Assembly: GCF_014204945.1 (NCBI RefSeq)
Contig: NZ_JACHMN010000003.1
Coordinates: 930,001 to 994,000, forward strand
Origin: Allocatelliglobosispora scoriae
GTDB lineage: Bacteria > Actinomycetota > Actinomycetes > Mycobacteriales > Micromonosporaceae
Direction of reading: 5' to 3'
Length of the DNA: 64,000 nucleotides
Shown here: positions 32,693-42,090 of the stretch, in pieces
How the letters are laid out: the number at the start of each line of letters is the position of its first letter
Position numbering within the stretch: the stretch's first letter is position 1
The notes under the pieces: model-generated
Told to the model about the DNA's origin: nothing
Databases searched by the model: none
What the model saw: only the letters and a program-made list of their open reading frames with translations
Program-made: the position numbers and the translations under genes

Positions 32693-34164
32693 TAGGAGGG
32701 GCGGGCGGGGCGGGTGGGGTGGGCGGGGCGGGTGGGGTGGGTGGGGTGGGGGACGGTCGCGGCGACCGTCAGGGCGGTGAGGAGGAGGGCGACGCTTACC
32801 GCGAACGCCGCTCGGTAGCCCGACGTCAGGGACTGCGGAGTGGGGATCGCGGCCGGGGAGAGGGCGGCGGTGCGGGCCGCTGCCACCGTGGCCAGGATTG
32901 CCAGACCCAGGGCGGAGCCGATCGACTGGGTGGTGTTGGCCAGGCCCGACACGAGACCGGCGTCGGCGTCGGTCGCGTCGGACATCGCCAGCGTCGTGAC
33001 GGCGGGCAGGGCGAGGCCGCCGCCGGTACCGAAGATCACGATGCCGGGCAGGAGGTCGGTGAGGTAGTCGGCGTCCAGCGGCACCCGGCTCACCAGCGCC
33101 ACTCCCACGGTGATCAGCACGAGCCCGGCGATCAGGACCCGGCGCGGCCCGAAGCGGGTGTTGAGGCGAGCGGAGAAGCCCAGCGAGAGCGTGCCGATCG
33201 CGAGCGCCACCGGTACGACGGCGAGCCCGGCCTCGACGGGGGAGTAGCCGAGCACCTGCTGCAGGTAGAGCGTGTTGAGGAACTGCCAGCCGAGGAGCCC
33301 GGCGACCATCAGGGCCTGTACGACGTTGGCGCCGGAGACGTTGCGGGAGCGGAAGACCCGCAGCGGCAGCAGCGGGCTGCGCGCCGTGGCCTGGCGGACG
33401 ACGAACGCCACCAGCAGCGCGATCGAGGCACCGCCGAACCCCAGCGTGTGGACCGATCCCCAGCCGTGCGAGCCGGTCGCGACGATCGTGTAGACGCCGA
33501 GCATCAGGCCCGCCGTGACGAGCAGCGCACCGAGCGCGTCGGCACCGGCGGCGAGGCCGAGACCGCGTTCGGCGGGGAAGATCCGGATGGCGAGCGCTGC
33601 GGCGACGACGCCGATCGGCGCGTTCACGAAGAAGATCCAGTGCCAGCTCAGCGCCTCGGTGAGCAGCCCGCCCGCGAAGAAGCCGATGGTGGCACCGGCC
33701 GAGCCGACGAAGGCGTAGATCCCGATGGCGCGGGCGCGCTCGCGGGGCTCGGGGAACATCGGCACGATCATGCCGAGGACCACCGCCGAGGTGATGGCGC
33801 CGCCGATGCCCTGGACGAAGCGGGCGGCGATGAGCAGCTCCGGCGTGGTGGCGAGGCCGCAGAGCACCGACGCGGTGGTGAAGACGATCAGGCCGGTGAC
33901 GAAGACCGACTTGCGGCCCAGCAGGTCGCCGAGGCGCCCGGCGAGCAGCAGCAGGCCGCCGAAGGGGATGACGTACGCGTTGACGACCCACGCGAGGTCG
34001 GCGGTGGTGAAGCCGAGCTCCTGCTGGATCGCGGGGAGCGCCACGGTGACGATCGTCTGGTCAAGGATGATCATGAGCATTCCGGCGCAGAGCACGACGA
34101 GGGCGAACCAGCGCGAGCGCGCTGGTGCCGGGGTCGCGGCACGGGCCGGAGCCTGGGTGATCAT
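32692..34164 (-). CDS. DHA2-type MFS exporter (14 TM)
   Basis: About 490 residues from the ATG at 34164, which has a GGAGG site. Motif LDQTIVTVALPAI in TM1 and GRLGDLLGRKSVF (motif A) identify the EmrB/QacA drug:H+ antiporter family, with about 14 membrane segments. The C terminus is an unusual His/Pro/Arg/Thr repeat (PTHPTRPAHPTRPARPS) encoded by a G-rich tandem repeat. It is divergent from an HxlR regulator with a palindromic operator between them, so it is probably induced by a toxic compound or redox signal. Confidence 0.9.
   Translation of the reverse strand: MITQAPARAATPAPARSRWFALVVLCAGMLMIILDQTIVTVALPAIQQELGFTTADLAWVVNAYVIPFGGLLLLAGRLGDLLGRKSVFVTGLIVFTTASVLCGLATTPELLIAARFVQGIGGAITSAVVLGMIVPMFPEPRERARAIGIYAFVGSAGATIGFFAGGLLTEALSWHWIFFVNAPIGVVAAALAIRIFPAERGLGLAAGADALGALLVTAGLMLGVYTIVATGSHGWGSVHTLGFGGASIALLVAFVVRQATARSPLLPLRVFRSRNVSGANVVQALMVAGLLGWQFLNTLYLQQVLGYSPVEAGLAVVPVALAIGTLSLGFSARLNTRFGPRRVLIAGLVLITVGVALVSRVPLDADYLTDLLPGIVIFGTGGGLALPAVTTLAMSDATDADAGLVSGLANTTQSIGSALGLAILATVAAARTAALSPAAIPTPQSLTSGYRAAFAVSVALLLTALTVAATVPHPTHPTRPAHPTRPARPS
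32698..32752 (+). repeat. G-run repeat within the MFS 3' coding end (G-quadruplex potential)
   Basis: About a dozen runs of three to five G separated by single C or T bases on the + strand. This is the template strand for the MFS gene's last 19 codons. Such a tract is a strong intramolecular G-quadruplex candidate and lies immediately beside the family-2 hairpin. Confidence 0.75.
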
Positions 34165-34184
34165 GATGGTGGCCTCCAAAGGTG

Positions 34185-34201
34185 CACTGTTTGTAACAGT
34201 G
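34185..34201. promoter_or_regulatory. Probable HxlR operator, CACTGTT-N3-AACAGTG
   Basis: A perfect palindrome (7-nt arms, 3-nt spacer) centred in the 81-base gap between the divergent MFS exporter and HxlR genes. HxlR proteins bind such dyads and often repress both flanking genes. Confidence 0.7.
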
Positions 34202-34245
34202 ACCATCATGTGTGACCATTGGGTTTGCCGGAAGGAGGCACATTG

Positions 34246-34668
34246 ATGTCACAGGGGCACACGGTTGTAGCGGACGAGGTCGCACCGTGCCTCGGCTCGC
34301 CGGATCTGCCGAAGATGTGCACCGTCCGCGAGGTGCTGGACCGGGTCGGCGGCAAGTGGAGCATCGGCGTGATCGTGGAGGCGTCCGAGGGGCCGGTCCG
34401 CTTCACCGAGCTGGAGCGCAAGATCGAGGGGATCAGCCGGCGGATGCTGACGCTCACCCTGCGCAACCTGGAGCGCGACGGGCTCCTGCACCGGACCGTC
34501 TACCCCACCGTGCCGCCGAAGGTGGAGTATGTCGCGACCGACATGGCGCGGGAGCTCTACAGCACCCTGCTCACGCTGACCGCCTGGGCGGAGCGGCACC
34601 GGTCGGCGATCGACTCGGCCCGCGAGGCCTACGATCGCGAGCGCGGCCTTTCAGCGGAGGCGTCCTAA
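34246..34668 (+). CDS. HxlR-family winged-helix regulator
   Basis: 140 residues from an ATG with a GAAGGAGG site. The HxlR signature is clear: MCTVREVLDRVGGKWSIGVI, then FTELERKIEGISRRMLTLTLRNLERDGL. A Cys in PCLGSPDLPKMC near residues 15-30 could make it redox-sensitive. It is divergent from the MFS exporter, with a palindrome between them. Confidence 0.92.
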   Translation: MSQGHTVVADEVAPCLGSPDLPKMCTVREVLDRVGGKWSIGVIVEASEGPVRFTELERKIEGISRRMLTLTLRNLERDGLLHRTVYPTVPPKVEYVATDMARELYSTLLTLTAWAERHRSAIDSAREAYDRERGLSAEAS

Positions 34669-34977
34669 CTTCGACGCGTCGTTGGCAAATCTCCGCCACG
34701 CCGACCTCATCGATGATCAGTGTATTTATGCAGCTAAATAACTTGAGGTGGGGCAGGAGGGCTCCGTTGGCGATGTCCGTACTTGTCCATATGGCCGAGG
34801 GTGGTTTAGCCTCCACTTCAGGTACTTTCTAAAAGTTCGACAAAAGACATCGATGGGTTGGCGAAAGTCTCTCGGGTGGGCGTCCGCGTCCAGCGGCCCA
34901 CCGGCAACAATGGGGGCGTCGACACGGTGATCCAGCGGCCACTGGCATCAACCACGCCAATCGAGAAGGAGACCCCG
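34669..34977 (+). promoter_or_regulatory. Noncoding promoter region of the ROK gene with ACTTT-N3-AAAGT dyad
   Basis: About 309 bases with no convincing gene and a clearly lower GC content from 34700 to 34860. A small palindrome (34824-34836) lies about 140 bases ahead of the ROK start and may be its operator. An AGAAGGAGA site directly precedes the ROK ATG. Confidence 0.45.
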
Positions 34978-36168
34978 ATGGGTGCGCCGCCCCAGTTGAC
35001 CGAGCCGATCTCGTACCAGCTGCTCTGCCTGCTGCGCGACCTGGGCCCGCAGTCGCGGGTGGAGCTCGCGGACCGGCTGACCCTGCCGCGCTCCCGGCTC
35101 GCCAGCGAGCTCGACGCGCTGGTGGACGCCTCGCTGATCCGGGGCGCGGGCCCCGCCGAGTCGCGCGGCGGCCGGCGGTCGACCCTGGTCGAGCTGAACC
35201 CGGAGATCCGCTACGCCGCGATCGACCTCGGCGCCACCTCGATCGACGTCGAGATCACCGACGGCCGGTTGGAGCCCCTCGCGGCGCACAGCGAAGAGGC
35301 CGACATCAGCGCCGGGCCCACGATCATGCTGCGCCGGGTCAACGAGATCCTGCAGAAGATGCGCGTCGGCGGGGCCTATGACCGGCTCAGCGCGATCGGC
35401 GTCGGCCTGCCGGGCCCGGTCAGCGTCCGCGACGGCATGCCGGTCTTCCCACCGATCATGCCGGGCTGGGACCGGTTCCCGCTGCGCTCCACCCTCGGCA
35501 TCGAGCACGGCTGCCCGGTCGCCGTCGACAACGACGTCAACATCATGAGCATCGGCGAGCGCCACAGCGGCATCGCCCACACGATCGACAACTTCCTCTT
35601 CGTGAAAATCGGCACCGGCATCGGCTGCGGCATCCACCTCGGCGGCCAGGTCCACCGCGGCGCCGACGGCTGCGCCGGGGACATCGGCCACATCCAGGTC
35701 GACGGCAAGGGACCGGTCTGCTACTGCGGCAACGTCGGCTGCCTGGAGGTCTTCTTCAGCGGCACCGCCCTCGCCCGCGAGGCGATGGTCGCCGCCCGCT
35801 CCGGTTCGTCGGCCGCCCTGGCCCGCAGGCTCGCCGCGCAGGGCACGCTGACCGCCAAAGATGTCGGCGACGCCGCGGCCGAGGGCGATGTCACGTGCAT
35901 CAACCTGGTCCGCGCCGGCGGCCGCCACCTCGGCGAGGTGCTCGCCGGGATGGTGAGCTTCATCAACCCGTCGATGATCGTCATCGGCGGCGGCCTCGCC
36001 GGCCTCGGCCACCTGCTCCTCGCCGAGATCCGGGGCGTCGTCTACAAGCGATCGCTGCCGCTCGCCACGGGAAACCTGCTGGTCGTGCTCTCGGAGCTCG
36101 GCCCGCGCGCGGGCGTCACCGGCGCCGCGGTCCTCGCCAGCGACGTCGCGCACCGGCAGAGCTTCTGA
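34978..36168 (+). CDS. ROK-family transcriptional regulator
   Basis: About 396 residues from the ATG at 34978 (MGAPPQLTEPIS). Residues 8-75 form a winged helix-turn-helix (ELADRLTLPRSRLASELDALVDASLI). The ROK sugar-kinase-like domain follows: IDLGATSID phosphate motif, IGVGLPGPV, AVDNDVN, and the zinc site CYCGNVGCLE. Such proteins repress sugar uptake or catabolic genes and are relieved by a sugar ligand. The regulated genes are not obvious here. Confidence 0.92.
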   Translation: MGAPPQLTEPISYQLLCLLRDLGPQSRVELADRLTLPRSRLASELDALVDASLIRGAGPAESRGGRRSTLVELNPEIRYAAIDLGATSIDVEITDGRLEPLAAHSEEADISAGPTIMLRRVNEILQKMRVGGAYDRLSAIGVGLPGPVSVRDGMPVFPPIMPGWDRFPLRSTLGIEHGCPVAVDNDVNIMSIGERHSGIAHTIDNFLFVKIGTGIGCGIHLGGQVHRGADGCAGDIGHIQVDGKGPVCYCGNVGCLEVFFSGTALAREAMVAARSGSSAALARRLAAQGTLTAKDVGDAAAEGDVTCINLVRAGGRHLGEVLAGMVSFINPSMIVIGGGLAGLGHLLLAEIRGVVYKRSLPLATGNLLVVLSELGPRAGVTGAAVLASDVAHRQSF

Positions 36169-36201
36169 ACCATCAGGGGGTACGGGAACCGGCCCGCGCG
36201 G

Positions 36202-38046
36202 TCAGCCCCACCCGGTCGTGCAGTTCTGCACGCAGGTGATGACCCGGGCGACCCCCGTGCTGTCACCCGCGTGCACCAGGACGGGGGAGTTGTCGGGTGT
36301 GAAGGCGACCCAGATCCGCTCACCCCGGTAGTCGTCGAGCCGGTGCCACGGTCGGCGCGCGGAGCGGCGCCGGCAGTCGTCGGTGTCGCAGCGCACCAGC
36401 GCGATCCGGTCGAACTCGCCGATCGAGAAGCGGATCCCGAAGCCCTGCTGCGGTCGGCGCGACACGATCGCGACCACCAGCTTGCCCTGGCGGTCGATGC
36501 CGAAGCCGCCGACCTCCTGGACGGCGTCCGGGACCGAGGAGGTGACCGGCGGGTACGCCGTCCGGGTGTCGCGCTGGACGTGGGTGCAGGCCTCGTCGTC
36601 GCAGCGTGCCATGTGGATGAGCTGCGCGTCCCTTCTGCCCCAGGCGACCACCGGGAACCCCTGCGGGCTCTGCCCGATCGCAATGATCGGCTCCACGTCG
36701 TTGCCCATGAGGCTGAAGTAGGGCTGGATGTAGGTCTGCGAGGCGCGGCTGCAGTCGAGGCCGGGGCAGCGCCAGAGCACCACGTCGGTGGAGGACTCGT
36801 ACTCCACCACCGCGACGATGACCAGCGTGCCGTGCGGGGTGACGGTCAGCGCCGCGCTCTGCCACTGGAAGCCGAGCTTCGGCAGCGGGAATTTCGCCTG
36901 CTTGCAGGAGCCCTCCCGGGCGCAGACGGTGAGCACCGCCTGCGTGCTGTCGCGATCGATGCCGACGATCGAGCCGTCGTCGAGGACCGTTTCGGAGCGG
37001 CTCGCCCCGACCGTGTCGCGCTGGTGGGTGCCGCTCTGGCAGTCGGTGTCCTCGCAGGTGAAGATCTGCTGCTCGGTGATCGCGACCGGACGGCCGTCCG
37101 GTGCGACGCCGACACCGGCGAGCCGGACGTGCCCGGTCGGCACCGACGCCTCGTCGAGCACCGGCGCGGCGTAGGGGTTGATGAAGGCGACGAGCAGCCC
37201 GATCAGCGCCGGTGCCGCGACCGCCAGCCCGGCGAGGCCGAGCAGGCCCGCACCCGCCTCCCGGCCGCCGACCCCGGTCAGCGTGGCGTCGACGGCGGCG
37301 AGGTCCGCAGCGGGGTGCGGGTCGCCCTCGACCCGCGGCTCCAGGTAGACCACGGTCAGCGTGACGGCCTGCACGGCGACGACCGCGACGACGAGGGCGA
37401 GGGCGGCGAGCGCGATCGGTGCCGCGAGTGCCGGGCTGTCCGGCAGCCCGCGCAGCAGCCCGGTCAGCCATGAGGCGCCGCCCGGCAGGACCACGAAGCC
37501 GAGCACGAAGATGAAGCCCGGGTAGAGCGCCCGGCCCCGGGTGACATCGTGTGCCCGGCTCAGGTAGCCCGGCCCCTGCAGCAGCGCGGACGGCAGCGCC
37601 ACGGCGAGGCGGGCCAGCAGCACCGCGATGAAGACGAGTGCCACCAGCGCCATCCAGCCCACCACGCCCATCGCGATGCCGAGCAGCAGGAGCAGGAGCA
37701 GTCCGGCGATGATCCCCTGGATCGCGACGAAGCCGGTGTGGTGCAGGCGGGAGAGGGCGTAGCGGACGGCCGCCGCGGGTCCGACGTGGAGGTCGCGGGC
37801 GGCACCGGCGGCGACCACCACGCCCGCCGAGATCGCGATCAGCCACGCCACCAGCCAGATCAGCGCCCCGACCACGTCCTGCAGGCCCGTCGGCCCGATC
37901 AGCTCGCCGTGGAACACGATGCCCCGGTCCCCGGCGGTGAACATGGTGATCAGCGACTGCAGCAGCGACGCGAGCGCCAGCGGGGGTGCGATCACCGCCA
38001 GCAGCTGCCGCCAGTGGCTGGAGAGGATGGCCGGAGTACGGGGCAT
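36202..38046 (-). CDS. Membrane protein with six-repeat Cys-pair beta-propeller-like domain
   Basis: About 614 residues from the ATG at 38046 (MPRTPAILSSHW). Residues 1-310 hold about eight membrane segments. Residues 320-614 lie outside the membrane and contain six repeats, each with an xPDGxxV-type strand start followed by a Cys pair: TCEDTDC, VCAREGSC, RCPGLDC, RCDDEAC, RCDTDDC, TCVQNC. The period of about 45-55 residues suggests a six-bladed propeller with a disulfide per blade. Function unknown. Confidence 0.75.
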   Translation of the reverse strand: MPRTPAILSSHWRQLLAVIAPPLALASLLQSLITMFTAGDRGIVFHGELIGPTGLQDVVGALIWLVAWLIAISAGVVVAAGAARDLHVGPAAAVRYALSRLHHTGFVAIQGIIAGLLLLLLLGIAMGVVGWMALVALVFIAVLLARLAVALPSALLQGPGYLSRAHDVTRGRALYPGFIFVLGFVVLPGGASWLTGLLRGLPDSPALAAPIALAALALVVAVVAVQAVTLTVVYLEPRVEGDPHPAADLAAVDATLTGVGGREAGAGLLGLAGLAVAAPALIGLLVAFINPYAAPVLDEASVPTGHVRLAGVGVAPDGRPVAITEQQIFTCEDTDCQSGTHQRDTVGASRSETVLDDGSIVGIDRDSTQAVLTVCAREGSCKQAKFPLPKLGFQWQSAALTVTPHGTLVIVAVVEYESSTDVVLWRCPGLDCSRASQTYIQPYFSLMGNDVEPIIAIGQSPQGFPVVAWGRRDAQLIHMARCDDEACTHVQRDTRTAYPPVTSSVPDAVQEVGGFGIDRQGKLVVAIVSRRPQQGFGIRFSIGEFDRIALVRCDTDDCRRRSARRPWHRLDDYRGERIWVAFTPDNSPVLVHAGDSTGVARVITCVQNCTTGWG

Positions 38047-38068
38047 CCCGGCAGCGTAGACCGACAGC

Positions 38069-38554
38069 TCAAGGCCGTGGTGCCCGTACGCGGCTGCGTA
38101 ACTGGCTGACGAGGATGGAGGCGGCGGCGCCCACGACGACGATGTTGAACAGGAGCTGGGCGCAGAGCACACCCCGGGCGAGCTGCCCCTCGGCGTGCAC
38201 GTCGCCGTAGCCGACGGTGGCGAGTGTGGTGAGCGCGAAGTAGAGGGCGTCGAGCCTCGTGGCGAGGTCGACGAACTCGCCCGGCCGCTCGACGGCGATC
38301 TCGTAGTCGATGAAGGCGAAGATCAGGACGCCACCGACGATGGCGAGCATGAGCCCGGCGAGCGGTGCCACCGGATCGTCGACCTGGCGGCGGATCTGGC
38401 GATAGATGAGCCAGACGGCGAGCGCCATGATGAGCAAGGTCACGATGGCGCGCCAGACCGCGCCGTCATCGTCGGTCGAGACGGGGACCAGGAAGAATGC
38501 CGCGACGAGTAACGCGCACGTACCCAATGAGCGCCACAGTGCGACCAAGACCAT
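38069..38554 (-). CDS. Two-TM potassium channel-like protein
   Basis: About 161 residues from the ATG at 38554. The selectivity filter is TLATVGYGD, preceded by a pore helix and flanked by hydrophobic segments; two further hydrophobic segments lie in the N-terminal third. No RCK domain is fused. A homotetrameric K+ channel of the Ion_trans_2 family is likely. Divergent from the ATP-grasp gene at 38613, with 58 bases between. Confidence 0.85.
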   Translation of the reverse strand: MVLVALWRSLGTCALLVAAFFLVPVSTDDDGAVWRAIVTLLIMALAVWLIYRQIRRQVDDPVAPLAGLMLAIVGGVLIFAFIDYEIAVERPGEFVDLATRLDALYFALTTLATVGYGDVHAEGQLARGVLCAQLLFNIVVVGAAASILVSQLRSRVRAPRP

Positions 38555-38612
38555 GTCCGCATTGTCCGGCGGCCGTAACCCAATCGCAATCACCGTTACG
38601 TAGCGTCGGGAC

Positions 38613-40190
38613 ATGGCGGACCTATTCGAGGATTATCCCCTGGGCGCTGCCTGGGACGAGATGTTCGCGGCGACCGGCGAGCCCCGTCCCACCTACGCCT
38701 CGCTCCACGCCACCCTCCGGCCGCTCGCCGGAGGAGACCTGCGGACCAGGGCCGATGTGCTCGCCCGAGCCTTCCTCGACCAGGGTGTGACCTTCGCGCT
38801 CAAGGGCGTCGAGCGTCCCTTCCCCCTCGACATCGTCCCGCGAGTCATCGAAGCCGATCAGTGGCGCAAGGTCGAGGCCGGCGTGGCGCAGCGGGTCCGG
38901 GCGCTGGAGGCGTTCCTCGCCGACGTCTACGGCGACGGCAACGTGCTCCACGACGGCATCGTGCCCCGGTCCACGATCGTCACCAGCGCGCACTTCCACC
39001 GCGAGGCGCACGGGCTCAACCCGCCCAACGGCGTTCGCGTCCTGGTGTCGGGGGTCGACCTGATCCGCGACGAGCAGGGCGACTTCCGGGTGCTCGAGGA
39101 CAACGTCCGCACGCCGTCCGGCGTCAGCTACGTCATCGAGAACCGCCGGGCCATGGCCCACGTGCTGCCCGAGATCTTCGGCTCCACCCGGGTCCGGCCG
39201 GTCGAGTCCTACCCGACGATGCTCCTCGCCGCCCTGCGGGCCGCCGCCCCCGCCGGGGTCGACGAGCCGGTCGTCGTCGTGCTCACCCCCGGCGTGCACA
39301 ACTCCGCCTACTTCGAGCACGCGCTGCTCGCCCGGGAGATGGGCGTCGAGCTCGTCGAGGGCCGCGACCTCGTCTGCGTCGGCAACGAGGTGGCGATGCG
39401 GACCACCGCCGGCGAGCGGCGCGTCGATGTCATCTACCGCCGCATCGACGACGAGTTCCTCGACCCGGTGCACTTCCGGGCCGACTCGATGCTCGGCTGC
39501 GCGGGCCTGCTCAACGCCGCCCGCGCCGGCCGGGTCACCCTCGCCAACGCGGTCGGCAACGGCGTCGCCGACGACAAGCTCATCTACACCTACGTGCCCG
39601 ATCTGATCCGCTACTACCTGGGTGAGGAGCCGCTGCTGCCCAACGTCGAGACCTACCGCCTCGACGACCCCGATGTCCTGCAGCACGTGCTCGGCCGCCT
39701 CGACCAGCTCGTCGTCAAGCCCGTCGACGGCTCCGGCGGCTCCGGCATCGTCATCGGCTCGATGGCGACCGACGAGGAGCTCGCCACGGTCCGCCAGCGG
39801 CTCCTGCACGACCCGCGCGGCTGGATCGCCCAGCGCGAGGTGAAGCTCTCCACGGTCCCGACCCTGATCGGCGAGAGCCTCCGGCCACGCCACGTCGACC
39901 TGCGGCCCTTCGCGGTCAACGACGGCAACAAGGTCTGGGTGCTGCCCGGCGGGCTCACCCGTGTCGCGCTCCCCGAGGGCGCGCTCGTCGTCAACTCCAG
40001 CCAGGGCGGCGGCTCCAAGGACACCTGGGTCCTGACCTCCTCGGACGAGGACGTCTTCGAGCCGGAGCCGGTCCCGACGCTGGTCGGCCCGCAGGTCGCG
40101 CAGCCCCGGCGGCCCGATCCCGGTCCCCACTTCGAGGACCAGGCACAGCAGCAGCAGCAGTTCCGCGTACCCGGGAGGCCGGCATGTTGA
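38613..40190 (+). CDS. Circularly permuted ATP-grasp protein (DUF404/DUF407)
   Basis: 525 residues. Conserved stretches include FALKGVERPFPLDIVPRVI, VLEDNVRTPSGVSYVIENR and VVKPVDGSGGSGIVIG. The family is predicted to form amide bonds on a peptide or protein. It always occurs with an alpha-E (DUF403) protein and a transglutaminase-like protein, as here and in Mycobacterium tuberculosis. The stop overlaps the next start by 7 bases. The C terminus ends in a Gln-run tail (EDQAQQQQQF). Confidence 0.92.
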   Translation: MADLFEDYPLGAAWDEMFAATGEPRPTYASLHATLRPLAGGDLRTRADVLARAFLDQGVTFALKGVERPFPLDIVPRVIEADQWRKVEAGVAQRVRALEAFLADVYGDGNVLHDGIVPRSTIVTSAHFHREAHGLNPPNGVRVLVSGVDLIRDEQGDFRVLEDNVRTPSGVSYVIENRRAMAHVLPEIFGSTRVRPVESYPTMLLAALRAAAPAGVDEPVVVVLTPGVHNSAYFEHALLAREMGVELVEGRDLVCVGNEVAMRTTAGERRVDVIYRRIDDEFLDPVHFRADSMLGCAGLLNAARAGRVTLANAVGNGVADDKLIYTYVPDLIRYYLGEEPLLPNVETYRLDDPDVLQHVLGRLDQLVVKPVDGSGGSGIVIGSMATDEELATVRQRLLHDPRGWIAQREVKLSTVPTLIGESLRPRHVDLRPFAVNDGNKVWVLPGGLTRVALPEGALVVNSSQGGGSKDTWVLTSSDEDVFEPEPVPTLVGPQVAQPRRPDPGPHFEDQAQQQQQFRVPGRPAC

Positions 40191-41119
40191 GCCGCATCGC
40201 CGAATCGCTCTACTGGATCGGCCGCTATGTCGAGCGGGCGGAGGACACCGCCCGGATCCTCGACGTGCATCTGCACCGGATGCGCCAGGACCCGTGGACC
40301 GACGAGGAGCAGGCCTGCAGGTCGCTGCTCGCCGTCATGGGCGTACCAGCCGTCGATCATGCCGTGAGCCAGGCGGGCGTCGTGGAGCGGCTCGGCCTCG
40401 ACCCCGACAGCACCAGCTCGGTCCTGGGCGCGCTCACCGCCGCGCGCGAGAACGCGCGCGGCGCGCGCGAGACCGTCTCGGCCGAGATGTGGGAGTGCCT
40501 CAACACCACGTGGCTGGGCCTGCGAGACGCGCGTCAGCGCATCGAGGAGCGCGGTGTGCACGCCTTCTTCCAGTGGGTACGCGAGCGCTGCTCCATCCTC
40601 GCCGGACTCGCCGATGCCACGATGAGCCGGGACGAGGGCTGGCTGTTCCTGATGCTCGGCCGCAGCGTCGAGCGGGTCGACATGACCTCCCGCCTGCTCT
40701 CCACCCACTCGCGGGCGGGCGGCAGCATCCCGAGCTGGCTGACGCTGCTGCGCTCCACCGGCGGGTGGGAGACCTACCTGCGCACCTACCGGGGCTCCAG
40801 CAACGACCGGCACGCCGCCGAGTTCCTCGTGCTCGACCGGCTCTTCCCCCGGTCGGTGCTCGCCGCGCTCGTCACGGCCGAGAGCTGCCTCGCGGAGCTG
40901 GAGCCCGATCCGGGCCGGGTCGGCGTCGGCACCGACGCGCAGCGCATCCTCGGCCGGGTCCGCACCGAACTCGCCTACAAGCCACCGGAAGAGCTGCTCG
41001 CCGAGCTCGGCCCGACCCTCGCCAAGGTGCAGCGCACCTGCTCCCAAGTGAATGAGGCGATCTCCTTGCGCTACTTCCGGCAGACCGCAGCGGTGCACTG
41101 GGCGGAGGCGGTGGCGTGA
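40184..41119 (+). CDS. Alpha-E domain protein (DUF403)
   Basis: 311 residues, all helical, starting LSRIAESLYWIGRYVERAEDTARIL, the family hallmark. No known catalytic motif. It overlaps the preceding gene by 7 bases and the next by 4 (GTGA), so the three are translationally coupled. It is presumed to be a structural partner of the ATP-grasp enzyme. Confidence 0.92.
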   Translation: MLSRIAESLYWIGRYVERAEDTARILDVHLHRMRQDPWTDEEQACRSLLAVMGVPAVDHAVSQAGVVERLGLDPDSTSSVLGALTAARENARGARETVSAEMWECLNTTWLGLRDARQRIEERGVHAFFQWVRERCSILAGLADATMSRDEGWLFLMLGRSVERVDMTSRLLSTHSRAGGSIPSWLTLLRSTGGWETYLRTYRGSSNDRHAAEFLVLDRLFPRSVLAALVTAESCLAELEPDPGRVGVGTDAQRILGRVRTELAYKPPEELLAELGPTLAKVQRTCSQVNEAISLRYFRQTAAVHWAEAVA

Positions 41120-41988
41120 ACGGCGGCTATGTGGGCAGCCCCGGCTGGCGGCTGCAGATCAGGCACCGCACCGGCATGCAGTACGCGGGCCTCGTCGGCT
41201 CCTCCTACAACGAGGCGCGGATGTCGCCGACGATCGAGCCGCGGCAGTCGGTGCTCGACTCCCGGATCACGGTCTGGCCGTCGGCGCGCACCTTCGCCTA
41301 CCGCGACTACTGGGGCACCACCGTCACCGCCTTCGACGTGCAGGTCTCGCACGAGTCGCTGGAGGTGATCGCGGACGCCACCGTGGAGACGCTGGTGGCG
41401 ACCCCGGCCCGCTCCAACGGGATCGGCTGGGACGACCTCGACCGGCCCGCGGTCGCCGAGCGCTGGCCCGAGCTGCTGCTGCCCACCCCGCGGACCGCGC
41501 TCGACGAGGAGCTCACCGAGCTCGCCACCTCGATGCGGGCCGCCTTCAAGACCCCGGACGAGGCGGCGCGCGCGGTCTGCGAGCTGGTCCGGCAGGAGAT
41601 CACCTATGCGTCGGGGACGACCGGCGTGCAGACCGACGCCGTCCAGGTCTGGCGGCAGCGGCTCGGGGTGTGCCAGGACCTCTCGCACCTCGCCATCGCC
41701 CTGCTGCGCACGATGGGGCTGCCCGCGCGCTACGTCTCGGGCTACCTGCACCCGACGCCCAACGCACCGCTGGGCCAGCCCGTCGCCGGGCAGAGCCACG
41801 CCTGGGTCGAGTGGTGGACGGGGGACTGGCACGCCTATGACCCGACCAACGGCGTCGGCGTCGGCGAGCGCCACGTGGTGGTCGGCCGGGGCCGGGACTA
41901 CGGCGATGTCCCGCCGTTGAAGGGCGTCTATGCCGGTCCGCCCAACACCAGCCAGACGGTCGAGGTGACCCTGACCCGGGTCCGCTAG
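41116..41988 (+). CDS. Transglutaminase-like cysteine protease family protein
   Basis: 290 residues from a GTG. The N-terminal beta region (residues 10-90) is the bacterial transglutaminase-like N domain. The catalytic triad is visible: Cys in RLGVCQDLSHL, His in GQSHAWVEWW, Asp in AYDPTNGV. It probably cleaves or rearranges an amide bond formed by the ATP-grasp partner. Third gene of the conserved three-gene operon. Confidence 0.93.
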   Translation: MNGGYVGSPGWRLQIRHRTGMQYAGLVGSSYNEARMSPTIEPRQSVLDSRITVWPSARTFAYRDYWGTTVTAFDVQVSHESLEVIADATVETLVATPARSNGIGWDDLDRPAVAERWPELLLPTPRTALDEELTELATSMRAAFKTPDEAARAVCELVRQEITYASGTTGVQTDAVQVWRQRLGVCQDLSHLAIALLRTMGLPARYVSGYLHPTPNAPLGQPVAGQSHAWVEWWTGDWHAYDPTNGVGVGERHVVVGRGRDYGDVPPLKGVYAGPPNTSQTVEVTLTRVR

Positions 41989-42090
41989 CGTGCGGTTTCT
42001 CCGGCGAGCGCGGATTGACCCGGCGACGCACAATGGGCGAGGCTGTTGCCCGGCGCAGCCCCATTTCTGCGCGACTGGGAGGAAAAACCT

